From CADEED01 sp036677145 (GTDB taxonomy: Bacteria > Pseudomonadota > Gammaproteobacteria > Steroidobacterales > Steroidobacteraceae): a stretch of 64,000 bases of DNA. The notes under the pieces were generated by a model that was not told where the DNA came from, did no database searches, and worked only from the letters and a program-made list of their open reading frames with translations. Location: positions 22,052 to 86,051 of the forward strand of contig JAKFFF010000049.1 of assembly GCA_036677145.1 (NCBI GenBank), in the 5' to 3' direction. The position numbers and the translations under genes are program-made. Below are positions 1 to 8,035 of this stretch, one piece after another. The stretch's first letter is position 1. Each line of letters opens with the position of its first letter.

Positions 1-301
1 AGGTCGCGCGCGGACGCTGTTCGAGCGGTACGTTCACGCCGAGCTTGACCACTTCTTCATGAGCGCGGCCCAGCGACAGGTGCAGGAATCCGAGCGGATC
101 GAGGATCGGCTGCGGGGTGTGCCAGAAAGACTCGACCAGCACCTTGAGCGCGGTTTCCGCGGCGCGCGCGCCGTCTGAATGGCCGCCCATTCCGTCGATG
201 ACGACCAGAAGGGCGGAATGCTCAGATACCGCGACGGAAACGCGATCCTGATTGTCGGTGCGATTCCCGAGCAGGCTGACTTCGGCGTATTCGATGCGCA
301 A
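1..301 (-). CDS. PP2C-family serine/threonine protein phosphatase (partial, 3' end outside window)
   Basis: The reverse strand reads an N-terminal PP2C sequence: RIEYAEVSLLGNR, then TDNQDR, then the metal-binding motif LVVIDGMGGHSDGARAA, in which the Asp of VIDGMGG is a canonical metal ligand. PP2C enzymes are Mg/Mn-dependent phosphatases that reverse Ser/Thr kinase signalling. The C-terminus lies beyond base 1. There is no ATG in this frame. The best start by alignment is the TTG at 301, although the frame stays open further upstream and no Shine-Dalgarno sequence is obvious. The gene is divergent from yicC, with about 75 bp between them. The family call is firm and the exact start is not. 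Confidence 0.82.
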   Translation of the reverse strand, partial: MRIEYAEVSLLGNRTDNQDRVSVAVSEHSALLVVIDGMGGHSDGARAAETALKVLVESFWHTPQPILDPLGFLHLSLGRAHEEVVKLGVNVPLEQRPRAT

Positions 302-376
302 GGCGTGGTGGGGGCTCTGATAAACTGCCGCGCACTTTACCGCAACACGCCCACAAAGCCTGAGAAGTTCGAGCGC

Positions 377-1240
377 ATGATCGCCAGCATGACCGGTTTC
401 GCACGGCGCGAGCTCACCGGCCCCTTCGGAAGCCTCGCCTGCGAATTGCGCAGCGTGAATCACCGCTATCTCGAACCCGGGTTTCGCCTACCCGAGGAAC
501 TCCGGCCGCTCGAGTCCGAGTTAAGACAATTACTCGCGAAACACCTCAAGCGCGGCAAGGTGGATTGCACGGTCCATTTGCGATCGGTGCAGGCCGCCGA
601 GCGTGAATTGCGCATCGATGCGGCCGCGCTCTCGCGGGTTGCGGCCGCGGTGAACCAGGTCATGGTCGCCGTACCCGGCGCCACCGCCGATGCCGTCGAA
701 GTCCTGCGCTGGCCCGGCGTCGTCGAGACCACGAGCGAAGGCGGCGAAGCCTTGTTAGACGCGGGCCGGGCCTTGTTCCAGCAGACGCTCGAAGACCTGG
801 GTGAGATGCGTCTGCGCGAGGGCAAACGCCTCGGCGAACTCATCGAGCAGCGATGTGCCGGGCTCGCCGAAATCGTCACGCAGGTGCGCGCGCGCCTGCC
901 GGAAATCCAGACACGCGTGCGCACGCGGCTGCACGAGCGCGTGGCCGAGCTGCTCGTGAACGTGGACCGCGACCGCGTCGAGCAGGAGATCGTCCTGCAG
1001 TTGCAGCGCCTCGACGTGGCCGAGGAACTCGATCGCCTCACCGGGCACATCGAGGAAACCCGTCGCGTCATGGCGGCGCGTGAAGCCGCCGGCCGCCGCC
1101 TCGATTTCCTGATGCAGGAACTCAATCGCGAGGCCAACACACTGGCGTCCAAATCGCAGGATCTCGACACCACGCGCCTCACGGTCGACATGAAAGTGTT
1201 GATCGAGCAGATGCGCGAACAGGTGCAGAACGTCGAGTAG
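377..1240 (+). CDS. yicC: YicC/YloC family endoribonuclease
   Basis: This is a 287-residue protein beginning MIASMTGFARRE, the standard N-terminus of the family, and it has the usual family length. The reading frame is open for another 66 codons upstream, but that stretch overlaps the divergent phosphatase gene and does not match the family, so I place the start at the ATG at 377. It has the YicC N-terminal domain over roughly the first 150 residues and the conserved C-terminal domain (VDMKVLIEQMREQVQNVE at the end). Members act as RNA endonucleases. In many proteobacteria yicC sits close to gmk and rpoZ, as here, with one PEP-CTERM gene in between. Confidence 0.93.
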   Translation: MIASMTGFARRELTGPFGSLACELRSVNHRYLEPGFRLPEELRPLESELRQLLAKHLKRGKVDCTVHLRSVQAAERELRIDAAALSRVAAAVNQVMVAVPGATADAVEVLRWPGVVETTSEGGEALLDAGRALFQQTLEDLGEMRLREGKRLGELIEQRCAGLAEIVTQVRARLPEIQTRVRTRLHERVAELLVNVDRDRVEQEIVLQLQRLDVAEELDRLTGHIEETRRVMAAREAAGRRLDFLMQELNREANTLASKSQDLDTTRLTVDMKVLIEQMREQVQNVE

Positions 1241-1369
1241 ACCGCCGGGGCAACCAGGGCCCGGAGTCTGACTCCATCCATGTTGTTTGCGAGGGGCGCA
1301 TCACCCGCCGTGACCCCGGACTACCTACCTTTCTAACAACCGGCTGCCAGCGCCCTGTAGTACCGGCGA

Positions 1370-1386
1370 TGTCGAAATCTCTTACA
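1370..1386 (+). promoter_or_regulatory. Candidate enhancer site for a sigma-54 activator (TGTC-N9-TACA)
   Basis: The sequence TGTCGAAATCTCTTACA lies about 75-77 bp upstream of the start point predicted from the sigma-54 promoter at 1429. That is the same distance at which the two outer-membrane genes near 38 and 39.7 kb carry a TGTC-N10-GACA palindrome. The match is looser here (17 rather than 18 bp, one half-site changed), so the call rests on position as much as on sequence. Confidence 0.35.
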
Positions 1387-1428
1387 GCCGGGCGAGACGC
1401 GGCGACCTAACTATATGAATCTCCTGCG

Positions 1429-1444
1429 TGGCACCCGGCTTGCA
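1429..1444 (+). promoter_or_regulatory. Sigma-54 (RpoN) promoter of the PEP-CTERM gene
   Basis: TGGCAC-CCGGC-TTGCA matches the -24/-12 consensus TGGCAC-N5-TTGC exactly, with the invariant GG (1430-1431) and GC (1442-1443) ten bases apart. The predicted transcription start is near 1455, giving a leader of about 33 nt before the ATG at 1488. Sigma-54 control of PEP-CTERM genes, through dedicated two-component systems, is known in other proteobacteria. Confidence 0.8.
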
Positions 1445-1487
1445 GGGTTTCTCGCAGGCATCTCCGTTCGCACACAAGGATATGTAA

Positions 1488-2090
1488 ATGCGTCGTCTCT
1501 TATCCCTTGCCCTGCTCTTCGCGTTCACGTCGGCTGCCAATGCCGCACCGATCCGCCTCGATTTCACGGTCGATTTCACGGGCTTTGACGGAACGGCCCA
1601 GCCCGGAACCGGCACGAGCACCGGCAGCGGCTATGTCGTGTACGACGATTCTCTGTTCTCGCTGGCCGACTCATCGGGCTACGTCGCCAACTCCGGCGGA
1701 TTCCTCCCCACGCTCGATCTGTCCTTCGACTGGCTGGGTCTGCACTGGGATGAGAGCAACGCGGCGCTGGGCAACCTGTCCTTCGACTCGGCCGGTAACC
1801 TGCGTGGTTGGAGTCTCGACGGTTTCGTCACCAACGGATGCGGCGTGCAGTGCGTGATGTGGACGTCGACGGACTTCAACATCCTCGGCTCACGTTCGTG
1901 GAATTCCGCGGAATTCGCGGGCGGCGGCATTTCGATCCTCACACAGTCCGGTGTCTACGGAGTGACCTACGGAAACGTCACCTGGACCGGAGCCGCCGCG
2001 CGCAGCGTGCCCGAACCGGGAACACTTGCGCTGCTGGGTCTCGGACTCGTGGGTGCGGGGTTTGCCCGGCGCCGGCGCGCAACGCGCTAA
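1488..2090 (+). CDS. PEP-CTERM sorting domain protein
   Basis: This is a 200-residue exported protein. A signal peptide (MRRLLSLALLFAFTSAANAA) is followed by a beta-rich domain of no recognisable function with a Cys-x3-Cys pair (CGVQC). The C-terminus is a textbook sorting signal: VPEPG at about residue 174, a hydrophobic stretch, then RRRRATR. Such proteins are recognised by exosortase (EpsH/XrtA type), cleaved, and displayed on the surface or in the exopolysaccharide matrix. Neither exosortase nor exopolysaccharide genes are in the window. The start is set by the AAGGA sequence 8 bases upstream. The gene has its own sigma-54 promoter and its own terminator, so it is a single-gene unit inserted between yicC and gmk. 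Confidence 0.9.
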   Translation: MRRLLSLALLFAFTSAANAAPIRLDFTVDFTGFDGTAQPGTGTSTGSGYVVYDDSLFSLADSSGYVANSGGFLPTLDLSFDWLGLHWDESNAALGNLSFDSAGNLRGWSLDGFVTNGCGVQCVMWTSTDFNILGSRSWNSAEFAGGGISILTQSGVYGVTYGNVTWTGAAARSVPEPGTLALLGLGLVGAGFARRRRATR

Positions 2091-2113
2091 AATCTTCCCG
2101 CAATCGACAATCG

Positions 2114-2140
2114 AAACCCCGGCCCCGTGCCGGGGTTTTT
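2114..2140 (+). terminator. Rho-independent terminator after the PEP-CTERM gene
   Basis: A perfect 9-bp stem (AACCCCGGC, 2115-2123, with GCCGGGGTT, 2129-2137) closes a 5-base loop and is followed by a T run. It lies 23 bp downstream of the PEP-CTERM stop. It also argues against starting gmk at the earlier in-frame codon at 2127. Confidence 0.9.
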
Positions 2141-2162
2141 GTTTGGCGGCTACAATTCACAC

Positions 2163-2792
2163 ATGAACTCGGTGCACGGTACCCGGCGCGGCGCGCTCTA
2201 CGTGATTGCCGCGCCATCTGGCGCCGGCAAGACCAGCCTCGTGAAGGCGGTGCTCGAACGCGATCCTTCACTGCGCGTCTCGATCTCCCACACCACGCGT
2301 CCGCGGCGCGAAAACGAAGTCGCCGGCCGCGACTACAACTTCATCACGGTCGATGAATTCAAGCGCCTGCGCGACGCGGGTGAATTCCTCGAACACGCGC
2401 AGGTGTTCGACAACTTCTACGGCACCGGCCGCGCCCAGGTCGAAGCGCTGCGCAACGCGGGGCACGACGTGATCCTTGAAATCGACTGGCAGGGCGCTCA
2501 ACAGGTGCGCAAGGCGGTGCCCGACTGCCATACGGTCTTCATCCTGCCGCCCTCGCGCCAGGCCCTCGAGACCCGGCTGCGCAATCGCAAGACCGACAGC
2601 GAGGCCGTGATCGCGCGGCGCCTGCGCGACTCCATCGCCGACATGTCCCACTACGCGGAATTCGACACCGTCATCGTCAACGACGAATTCGAGCGGGCCG
2701 TGGGCCAGCTGCTCGAGGTTCTGCGCGGCTCGGACGGTTACGCGGCCGGGCGGCCGGAACTGGCCGCGCTGCTGAAGGAATTGCTGGCCTGA
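2163..2792 (+). CDS. gmk: Guanylate kinase
   Basis: This 209-residue enzyme phosphorylates GMP to GDP with ATP in purine nucleotide metabolism. The P-loop APSGAGKT is at residues 17-24. The GMP-binding region follows (SHTTRPRRENEVAGRDYNF), then the conserved FLEHAQVFDNFYGT and ILEIDWQGAQQVR. An upstream in-frame codon at 2127 lies inside the preceding terminator, so the ATG at 2163 is preferred; length then matches the family. It is followed by rpoZ and spoT, the arrangement common in Gammaproteobacteria. Confidence 0.96.
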   Translation: MNSVHGTRRGALYVIAAPSGAGKTSLVKAVLERDPSLRVSISHTTRPRRENEVAGRDYNFITVDEFKRLRDAGEFLEHAQVFDNFYGTGRAQVEALRNAGHDVILEIDWQGAQQVRKAVPDCHTVFILPPSRQALETRLRNRKTDSEAVIARRLRDSIADMSHYAEFDTVIVNDEFERAVGQLLEVLRGSDGYAAGRPELAALLKELLA

Positions 2793-2903
2793 CGGGCACT
2801 TGCATGCGTTCCGGGCCTCTGGAACCGTGGAAAAACCGGGCCAGACCCAGTCTTTTTCCAGTAGACTTTCGTCCCCCCGAAGCTCGGATGCCCGGAAAGA
2901 CTC

Positions 2904-3203
2904 ATGGCCCGTATTACTGTCGAAGACTGCCTCCCGAACGTCGAGAACATTTTCCAGCTGGTGCTGCTGGCCGCGCAGCGTGCGCGCCGCCTCGCCAATG
3001 GCGCCGAGCCCACCGTTCCCTGGGAGAACGACAAGCCCACCGTGGTCGCGCTGCGCGAGATTGCCGAAGGCAACATCACGCCGGAAATGCTGCGCGAGCC
3101 GGATCCGCCGCCGCCGGAAGCGCCGCTGCCGGATGCCGACAATCAATCCCTGTTCCGTGCGCCGCAATTCGGCCTGCAAGGCGATCGCGACGTTCAGGAA
3201 TAA
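2904..3203 (+). CDS. rpoZ: RNA polymerase omega subunit
   Basis: This 99-residue protein starts MARITVEDCLPNVENIFQLV, the hallmark N-terminus of omega, followed by the conserved RARRLANG and KPTVVALREIAEG segments. Omega helps assemble and stabilise RNA polymerase, and in proteobacteria forms part of a ppGpp-binding site. That suits its position immediately before spoT. The acidic, proline-rich tail (EPDPPPPEAPLPDAD) is typical in this group. Confidence 0.96.
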   Translation: MARITVEDCLPNVENIFQLVLLAAQRARRLANGAEPTVPWENDKPTVVALREIAEGNITPEMLREPDPPPPEAPLPDADNQSLFRAPQFGLQGDRDVQE

Positions 3204-3242
3204 CGCCACCGCCTAACTTCCTCTAAGGAGCGCTCGCGCGCC

Positions 3243-5426
3243 ATGGACTACGCGTCGACGCTCCTTCAGCTCCTGCCCAGCGCCCGGCGGCTGCCGGGCC
3301 TGCGCGAGCTCATCAACAGCGTCGAGGCATACCTTCCGGCCGAACAGGTCGAGCGCGTTCGCGCGGCCGCCGAGTTCGGCGCTGAAGCACACGAAGGTCA
3401 GAAGCGGCTTTCCGGCGAGCCTTACATCGCTCACCCGCTCGCCGCCGCGCAGATCCTCGCCGATCTGCACATGGATCCCGACACGATCATCGCGGCGATC
3501 CTGCACGACGTCATCGAAGACACGCCGATCTCCAAGGAGGAGCTCTCGGAGAAATTCGGCGGCCCCGTCGCCGAGATCGTCGATGGCGTAACGAAACTCG
3601 ACCAGATCCAGTTCAAGTCGCGCGCCGAAGCCCAGGCGGAGTCGTTCCGCAAGATGGTGCTCGCGATGGTGCGCGACCTGCGCGTGATCCTCGTGAAGCT
3701 CGCGGACCGCACTCACAACATGCGCACGCTCGATGCGATGGCCCCCGCGCGGCGCCGCGCGGTCGCGCGCGAAACACTCGACATCTATGCGCCGATCGCA
3801 GGGCGCCTCGGCCTCTACAACCTCAAGCTCGAACTCGAAGACCTGGGGTTCAAGGCCGCGTTCCCACATCGCTACAAGGTGCTCGAGCGAGCGCTGAAAA
3901 AAGCGCGCGGCAACCAGAAGCAGTTCCTCAACAAGATCGCCGACACGCTGACGGTCGCGCTCGCGAAGGCCGACATGAAGGCGGACGTTTCCACCCGCGA
4001 GAAACATCTCTACAGCATCTACAGCAAGATGCTGCGCAAGGGCGCGCCGCTCGCCGAGATCGTCGATGTGTTCGGACTGCGCGTGGTGGTAGACAGGGCG
4101 GACTCCTGTTATCGCGCGCTCGGTGTCGTGCATGCGGCGTACAAGCCCATGCCGGGCCGCTTCAAGGATTACATCGCGATCCCGCGCGTCAACGGCTACC
4201 AGTCGCTGCACACGACGTTGTTCGGTCCGAACGGCATTCCGATCGAAGTGCAGATCCGCACCGAAGACATGCATCGCGTCGCCGAAGCCGGCATCGCCGC
4301 GCACTGGAAATACAAGGCGAGCGAATCGGAGGGCGACCAGGACGCCCGTGCGCGCGAATGGCTCGCGAACCTGGTCGACATGCAGGAGGGCGGCAGCTCC
4401 GAGGATTTCCTCGAAAGCGTCAAGGTCGACCTGTTCCCCGACAAGGTCTACGTGTTCACGCCCAAGGGCGAGATCCTGCGTTTGCCGCGCGGCGCCACCG
4501 TGGTCGACTTCGCGTACGCCGTGCATACCGATGTCGGCAACCGCTGCGTGGCCGCCAAGGTAGATAGACGGCTGACGCCGCTGCGCACGCCGCTGCGTAA
4601 TGGCCAGACGGTCGAGATCATCACGGCGAAGGGAGCGATGCCGAATCCTTCGTGGGTGAACTTCGTGGTGACCGCAAAGGCGCGCGCCTCAGTGCGCCAC
4701 TACCTCAAGGGCCTGCGCCGCCAGGAAGCCATCGAACTCGGCGCGCGGCTCATCAACCAGGCGCTCGGCGAGTTCAAGATGTCGCTCGAAGAAGTGTCCG
4801 CGGAGACGCTCAACGCCGCGGTGGTCGAGCTCGGCATGCACGACACCGACGAGCTCTATGAAAAGGTGGGCCTGGGCGAGCGGCTGGCGCCGCTGGTGGC
4901 GCGGCGGTTGTTGCCCACCAAGGCCAGCGAGGAATCCTTCTCGGGCGCCCCCGCGCCGCTCGCGATCGCGGGCACCGAAGGCCTGCTCGTTTCCTACGCG
5001 CGCTGCTGCTTCCCGATACCGGACGACGCCATCTTCGCGTTCCTGTCGGCGGGCCGCGGTGTCGTGGTTCACCGTGAGAATTGCGTGAACGTCGAGGATT
5101 ACCGCAAGCACCCGGAGAACTGGCTGCCGGTCGCCTGGGAGGCGACGACGGACAAGCTATTCAGCTCGGAGATCCGCGTCGACGTCGCCAACAAGATGGG
5201 CGTACTCGCGGCCGTCGCGGCGGCCATCTCGTCCGGCGACACCAACATCGAACGTGTCGCCGTCGAGGAAAAAGACGCCGACAGCTCCTCGCTCGTGTTC
5301 GAGCTTCGGGTTCGCAATCGCGAACACCTCGCGCGCGTCGTGAAAACCATTCGCCGGATGCCCGAAGTGCTCAAGGTCACGCGTACAATCGCGAGCCACG
5401 CCCGCACGAATCGCGCGGCGGAATAA
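3243..5426 (+). CDS. spoT: Bifunctional (p)ppGpp synthetase/hydrolase SpoT
   Basis: This 727-residue RelA/SpoT homologue controls the stringent-response alarmone. The N-terminal HD hydrolase domain keeps its metal ligands (H64 in YIAHP; H88-D89 in ILHDVIEDT), so it should degrade ppGpp, which separates it from hydrolase-dead RelA. The synthetase domain follows (FKDYIAIPRVNGYQSLHTT). Then comes a TGS domain (VYVFTPKGEILRLPRGATVVDFAYAVHTDVG), a conserved Cys-containing region (ARCCFPIP) and a C-terminal ACT domain over about the last 75 residues. It begins 39 bp after rpoZ and is probably co-transcribed with it. Confidence 0.95.
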   Translation: MDYASTLLQLLPSARRLPGLRELINSVEAYLPAEQVERVRAAAEFGAEAHEGQKRLSGEPYIAHPLAAAQILADLHMDPDTIIAAILHDVIEDTPISKEELSEKFGGPVAEIVDGVTKLDQIQFKSRAEAQAESFRKMVLAMVRDLRVILVKLADRTHNMRTLDAMAPARRRAVARETLDIYAPIAGRLGLYNLKLELEDLGFKAAFPHRYKVLERALKKARGNQKQFLNKIADTLTVALAKADMKADVSTREKHLYSIYSKMLRKGAPLAEIVDVFGLRVVVDRADSCYRALGVVHAAYKPMPGRFKDYIAIPRVNGYQSLHTTLFGPNGIPIEVQIRTEDMHRVAEAGIAAHWKYKASESEGDQDARAREWLANLVDMQEGGSSEDFLESVKVDLFPDKVYVFTPKGEILRLPRGATVVDFAYAVHTDVGNRCVAAKVDRRLTPLRTPLRNGQTVEIITAKGAMPNPSWVNFVVTAKARASVRHYLKGLRRQEAIELGARLINQALGEFKMSLEEVSAETLNAAVVELGMHDTDELYEKVGLGERLAPLVARRLLPTKASEESFSGAPAPLAIAGTEGLLVSYARCCFPIPDDAIFAFLSAGRGVVVHRENCVNVEDYRKHPENWLPVAWEATTDKLFSSEIRVDVANKMGVLAAVAAAISSGDTNIERVAVEEKDADSSSLVFELRVRNREHLARVVKTIRRMPEVLKVTRTIASHARTNRAAE
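4560..4567. repeat. Dispersed octamer CTATCTAC/GTAGATAG (one of 12 copies)
   Basis: The same eight bases occur on one strand or the other at 4560, 9712, 10137, 11037, 13687, 24380, 25417, 32857, 33418, 52593, 53707 and 59656 (start positions). Five copies read CTATCTAC and seven GTAGATAG on the plus strand. Eleven lie in unrelated genes in all reading frames, one between genes. Function unknown; see findings. Confidence 0.6.
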
Positions 5427-5457
5427 CACAGGAGCTCGGGATGGCCGGGATTTCGCA

Positions 5458-5847
5458 ATGACAACCGTTCGCCAGGCCATTCACACGGACCAGGCGCCGA
5501 AGGCCATCGGCCCGTATTCACAGGCCGTCCGCGTGGGCGACACGGTCTACATGGCGGGCCAGATCCCGCTCGATCCGGCGACCATGCAGATGGTCGAGGG
5601 CGACTTCGATAAGGAAGCCCGCCAGGTGTTCGAGAACATCAAGGCCGTGATCGCCGCGTCGGGCGGCACCTTCGCGCAGGTCGTGAAGGTCACGATCTTC
5701 ATCACCGATTTCGCGAACTTCGCCAAGGTCAACGAGCTCATGGCGCAGTACTTCAAGGAACCGTACCCGGCCCGCTCGACGGTCGCAGTGGCGGCGCTGC
5801 CGCGCAACGCGCGCGTCGAGATCGAGTGCACGCTGCACCTGGGCTGA
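5458..5847 (+). CDS. ridA: RidA family enamine/imine deaminase
   Basis: This 129-residue protein matches the RidA/YjgF family throughout: KAIGPYSQAVRVGDTVYMAGQIPLDP at the N-terminus and PARSTVAVAALPRNARVEIECTLHLG at the C-terminus, including the conserved Arg in PRNARVEIE that binds the substrate carboxylate. RidA hydrolyses reactive 2-aminoacrylate produced by PLP enzymes such as threonine dehydratase. It follows spoT by about 30 bp and precedes recG by 14 bp, a conserved proteobacterial cluster. Confidence 0.95.
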   Translation: MTTVRQAIHTDQAPKAIGPYSQAVRVGDTVYMAGQIPLDPATMQMVEGDFDKEARQVFENIKAVIAASGGTFAQVVKVTIFITDFANFAKVNELMAQYFKEPYPARSTVAVAALPRNARVEIECTLHLG

Positions 5848-5861
5848 GCGCACGCTGAGCC

Positions 5862-7961
5862 GTGGCTACACCCGCGCCACACGTCGTGCCCATCGAGCAG
5901 CGGCCGGTGGCGTCGTTGCGCGGCGTCGGCCCTGCGCTTGCGGAGAAACTCGCGAAGCTCGGTGTCACGCAGGTCCAGGATCTGCTGTTCGTGTTGCCGT
6001 CGCGATATGAAGACCGTACCCAGGTAACCGACATCGGCGCGCTGCGGCACGGATTGCGCGCGGTGGTCGAAGGCGAAGTTCAACTCACCGAGGTCACGTA
6101 CCGGCGCCGGCGTCAGCTCCTGTGCCGCATCACCGACGGCACGGGATCTCTCACGCTGCGTTTCTTCTATTTCTCCGGCGCGCAACAGGCGGGTCTCGCG
6201 CGCGGCACGCGGCTGCGCTGCTACGGCGAGGTGCGGCGCGGGTCGCTGGGACTCGAGATCGTGCACCCCGAGTACCGCCGGATCGGCCAGGAGGCGGCGC
6301 CGCTCGAAGAGGTGCTGACGCCTATCTACCCGACCACCGAGGGAGTGCCGCAGCCGCGACTGCGTTCGCTCATCGAGCTCGCGCTGCAGGAGGCGAAGCG
6401 TTCAGGCGTGCGCGACTGGATTCCCCGGCCGCTGCTCGAGCACTTCAATCTCCCGTCGCTGATCGATGCGCTCGAGATGCTCCACAGGCCGCCGCGCGAC
6501 GCGCGGCTCGATGAACTTCTGAGTGGCCGCCATCCCGCGCAGCGGCGTCTCGCGTTCGAAGAGTTGCTCGCCCATCAGCTCTCACTGCGCCAGCTGCGGC
6601 AGGAGATAAAGGCGGATCCGGCGGAAAGTCTCGCGGACCCGGACGGGCTCGAACGCCGGCTGCTCGAATCGCTGCCTTTCGCACTCACCGGCGCACAGCG
6701 GCGCACGCTCGAGGAAGTCGACCGCGATCTCGGCGCGGATCGCCCGATGGTGCGGCTCGTGCAGGGTGATGTCGGTTGCGGCAAGACTGTCATTGCCGCG
6801 GCAGCCGCCGCGCGCGCGGTGGGATCGGGGCTGCAGGCCGCCTTGATGGCGCCGACCGAATTGCTCGCCGAGCAACATGCGAAGAATTTCGAACGCTGGT
6901 TCCGCCCGCTCGGCATTACCGTGGCGCTGGTGACGGGCTCGCAGCCGGCGCGCACGCGTCGCAGCGCGCTCGAAGCCAGTGCGAATGGCGAGATCCCCAT
7001 CCTCATCGGCACCCATGCGCTGTTCCAGGAATCCATGGCCTTCGCGCGGCTCGGCCTCGTCATCGTCGACGAGCAGCATCGTTTCGGAGTGCACCAACGG
7101 CTGTCGCTGCGCGACAAGGGCGCGCGCGGGGGCAAGTTGCCGCACCAGTTGATCATGACGGCCACGCCGATTCCGCGGACGCTGGCAATGACCGCGTATG
7201 CCGACCTCGACGTCTCGGTGATCGACGAACTGCCGCCCGGCCGCACGCCGGTGAAGACGGTCGTGCTGCCGGAGACACGTCGCGATGAAATCGTCGCGCG
7301 CATCCACAAGCAGGTGCTCGAAGGCCGCCAGGCTTACTGGGTCTGCCCGCTCATCGAGGAATCCGAAGAGTTGCGTTACCAGGCCGCGGAGGAAACCGCG
7401 GCGGCGCTGGCCGAGGCATTGCCCGAGGTGCGCGTGGGACTCGTACATGGACGCATGCCGCCGCGCGAGAAGGAGCGCGGCATGTACCAGTTCAAGGAGG
7501 GCAAGATCGGGTTGTTAGTCGCGACCACCGTGATCGAGGTCGGTGTGGACGTGCCGAACGCGACGCTCATGGTCATCGAGAACGCGGAGCGCATGGGACT
7601 CGCGCAACTGCATCAACTGCGTGGGCGTGTCGGACGCGGCGCGCATGAAAGCGCCTGCGTGTTGCTCTATGGCGGCAAACTTTCGGAGATGGCGCGTTCC
7701 CGGCTCACCGCGATCCGCGAAACGAACGATGGCTTCGAGATCGCGCGTCGGGACCTGGAGCTGCGGGGACCTGGCGAACTCCTGGGCACCCGGCAGACCG
7801 GCCTCGCCGAATTGCGCATTGCCGACCTCGTGCGTGATGCGGACCTGCTTCCGGACGTGCAATCCGCCGCGGAATCCCTTCTGAAACAAGATCTTGTAGC
7901 CGTCTCCGCCCTGGTGCGGCGGTGGGTGGGCGCCGGCACGCAGTACGGCCGGGTGGGCTGA
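5862..7961 (+). CDS. recG: ATP-dependent DNA helicase RecG
   Basis: This 699-residue helicase starts with GTG. An N-terminal wedge/OB domain (SLRGVGPALAEKLAKLG, residues about 18-34) is followed by the two superfamily 2 motor domains: Walker A GDVGCGKT near residue 303, DEQH box (VIVDEQHRFG) near 402, MTATPIPRTLAM, then the C-terminal helicase half with ATTVIEVGVDVPNA and QLRGRVGRG. RecG remodels stalled replication forks and Holliday junctions. Length is normal for the family. It is probably co-transcribed with ridA. Confidence 0.96.
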   Translation: MATPAPHVVPIEQRPVASLRGVGPALAEKLAKLGVTQVQDLLFVLPSRYEDRTQVTDIGALRHGLRAVVEGEVQLTEVTYRRRRQLLCRITDGTGSLTLRFFYFSGAQQAGLARGTRLRCYGEVRRGSLGLEIVHPEYRRIGQEAAPLEEVLTPIYPTTEGVPQPRLRSLIELALQEAKRSGVRDWIPRPLLEHFNLPSLIDALEMLHRPPRDARLDELLSGRHPAQRRLAFEELLAHQLSLRQLRQEIKADPAESLADPDGLERRLLESLPFALTGAQRRTLEEVDRDLGADRPMVRLVQGDVGCGKTVIAAAAAARAVGSGLQAALMAPTELLAEQHAKNFERWFRPLGITVALVTGSQPARTRRSALEASANGEIPILIGTHALFQESMAFARLGLVIVDEQHRFGVHQRLSLRDKGARGGKLPHQLIMTATPIPRTLAMTAYADLDVSVIDELPPGRTPVKTVVLPETRRDEIVARIHKQVLEGRQAYWVCPLIEESEELRYQAAEETAAALAEALPEVRVGLVHGRMPPREKERGMYQFKEGKIGLLVATTVIEVGVDVPNATLMVIENAERMGLAQLHQLRGRVGRGAHESACVLLYGGKLSEMARSRLTAIRETNDGFEIARRDLELRGPGELLGTRQTGLAELRIADLVRDADLLPDVQSAAESLLKQDLVAVSALVRRWVGAGTQYGRVG

Positions 7962-8003
7962 GAAGCAGCGCACAGGGCCTCGAATCGGCGGTTGAGCTCC
8001 AAA

Positions 8004-8018
8004 TGCGAATCATTTACA
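8004..8018 (+). promoter_or_regulatory. Fur box upstream of the TonB-like gene
   Basis: TGCGAATCATTTACA matches the 7-1-7 Fur consensus TGATAATnATTATCA at 11 of 14 informative positions, with both outer TG/CA and the central AATcATT intact. It ends 17 bp before the ATG at 8036. Iron-loaded Fur bound here would block transcription, so the downstream gene should be induced by iron shortage. Confidence 0.7.
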
Positions 8019-8035
8019 TTCGCTCTCTCAATCCG

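Noticed and set aside
3213..4526. Long open frame on the minus strand opposite spoT
   Set aside because: The plus strand encodes an unmistakable SpoT; the antisense frame has arbitrary Arg/His/Val-rich sequence with no domain and no ribosome site.
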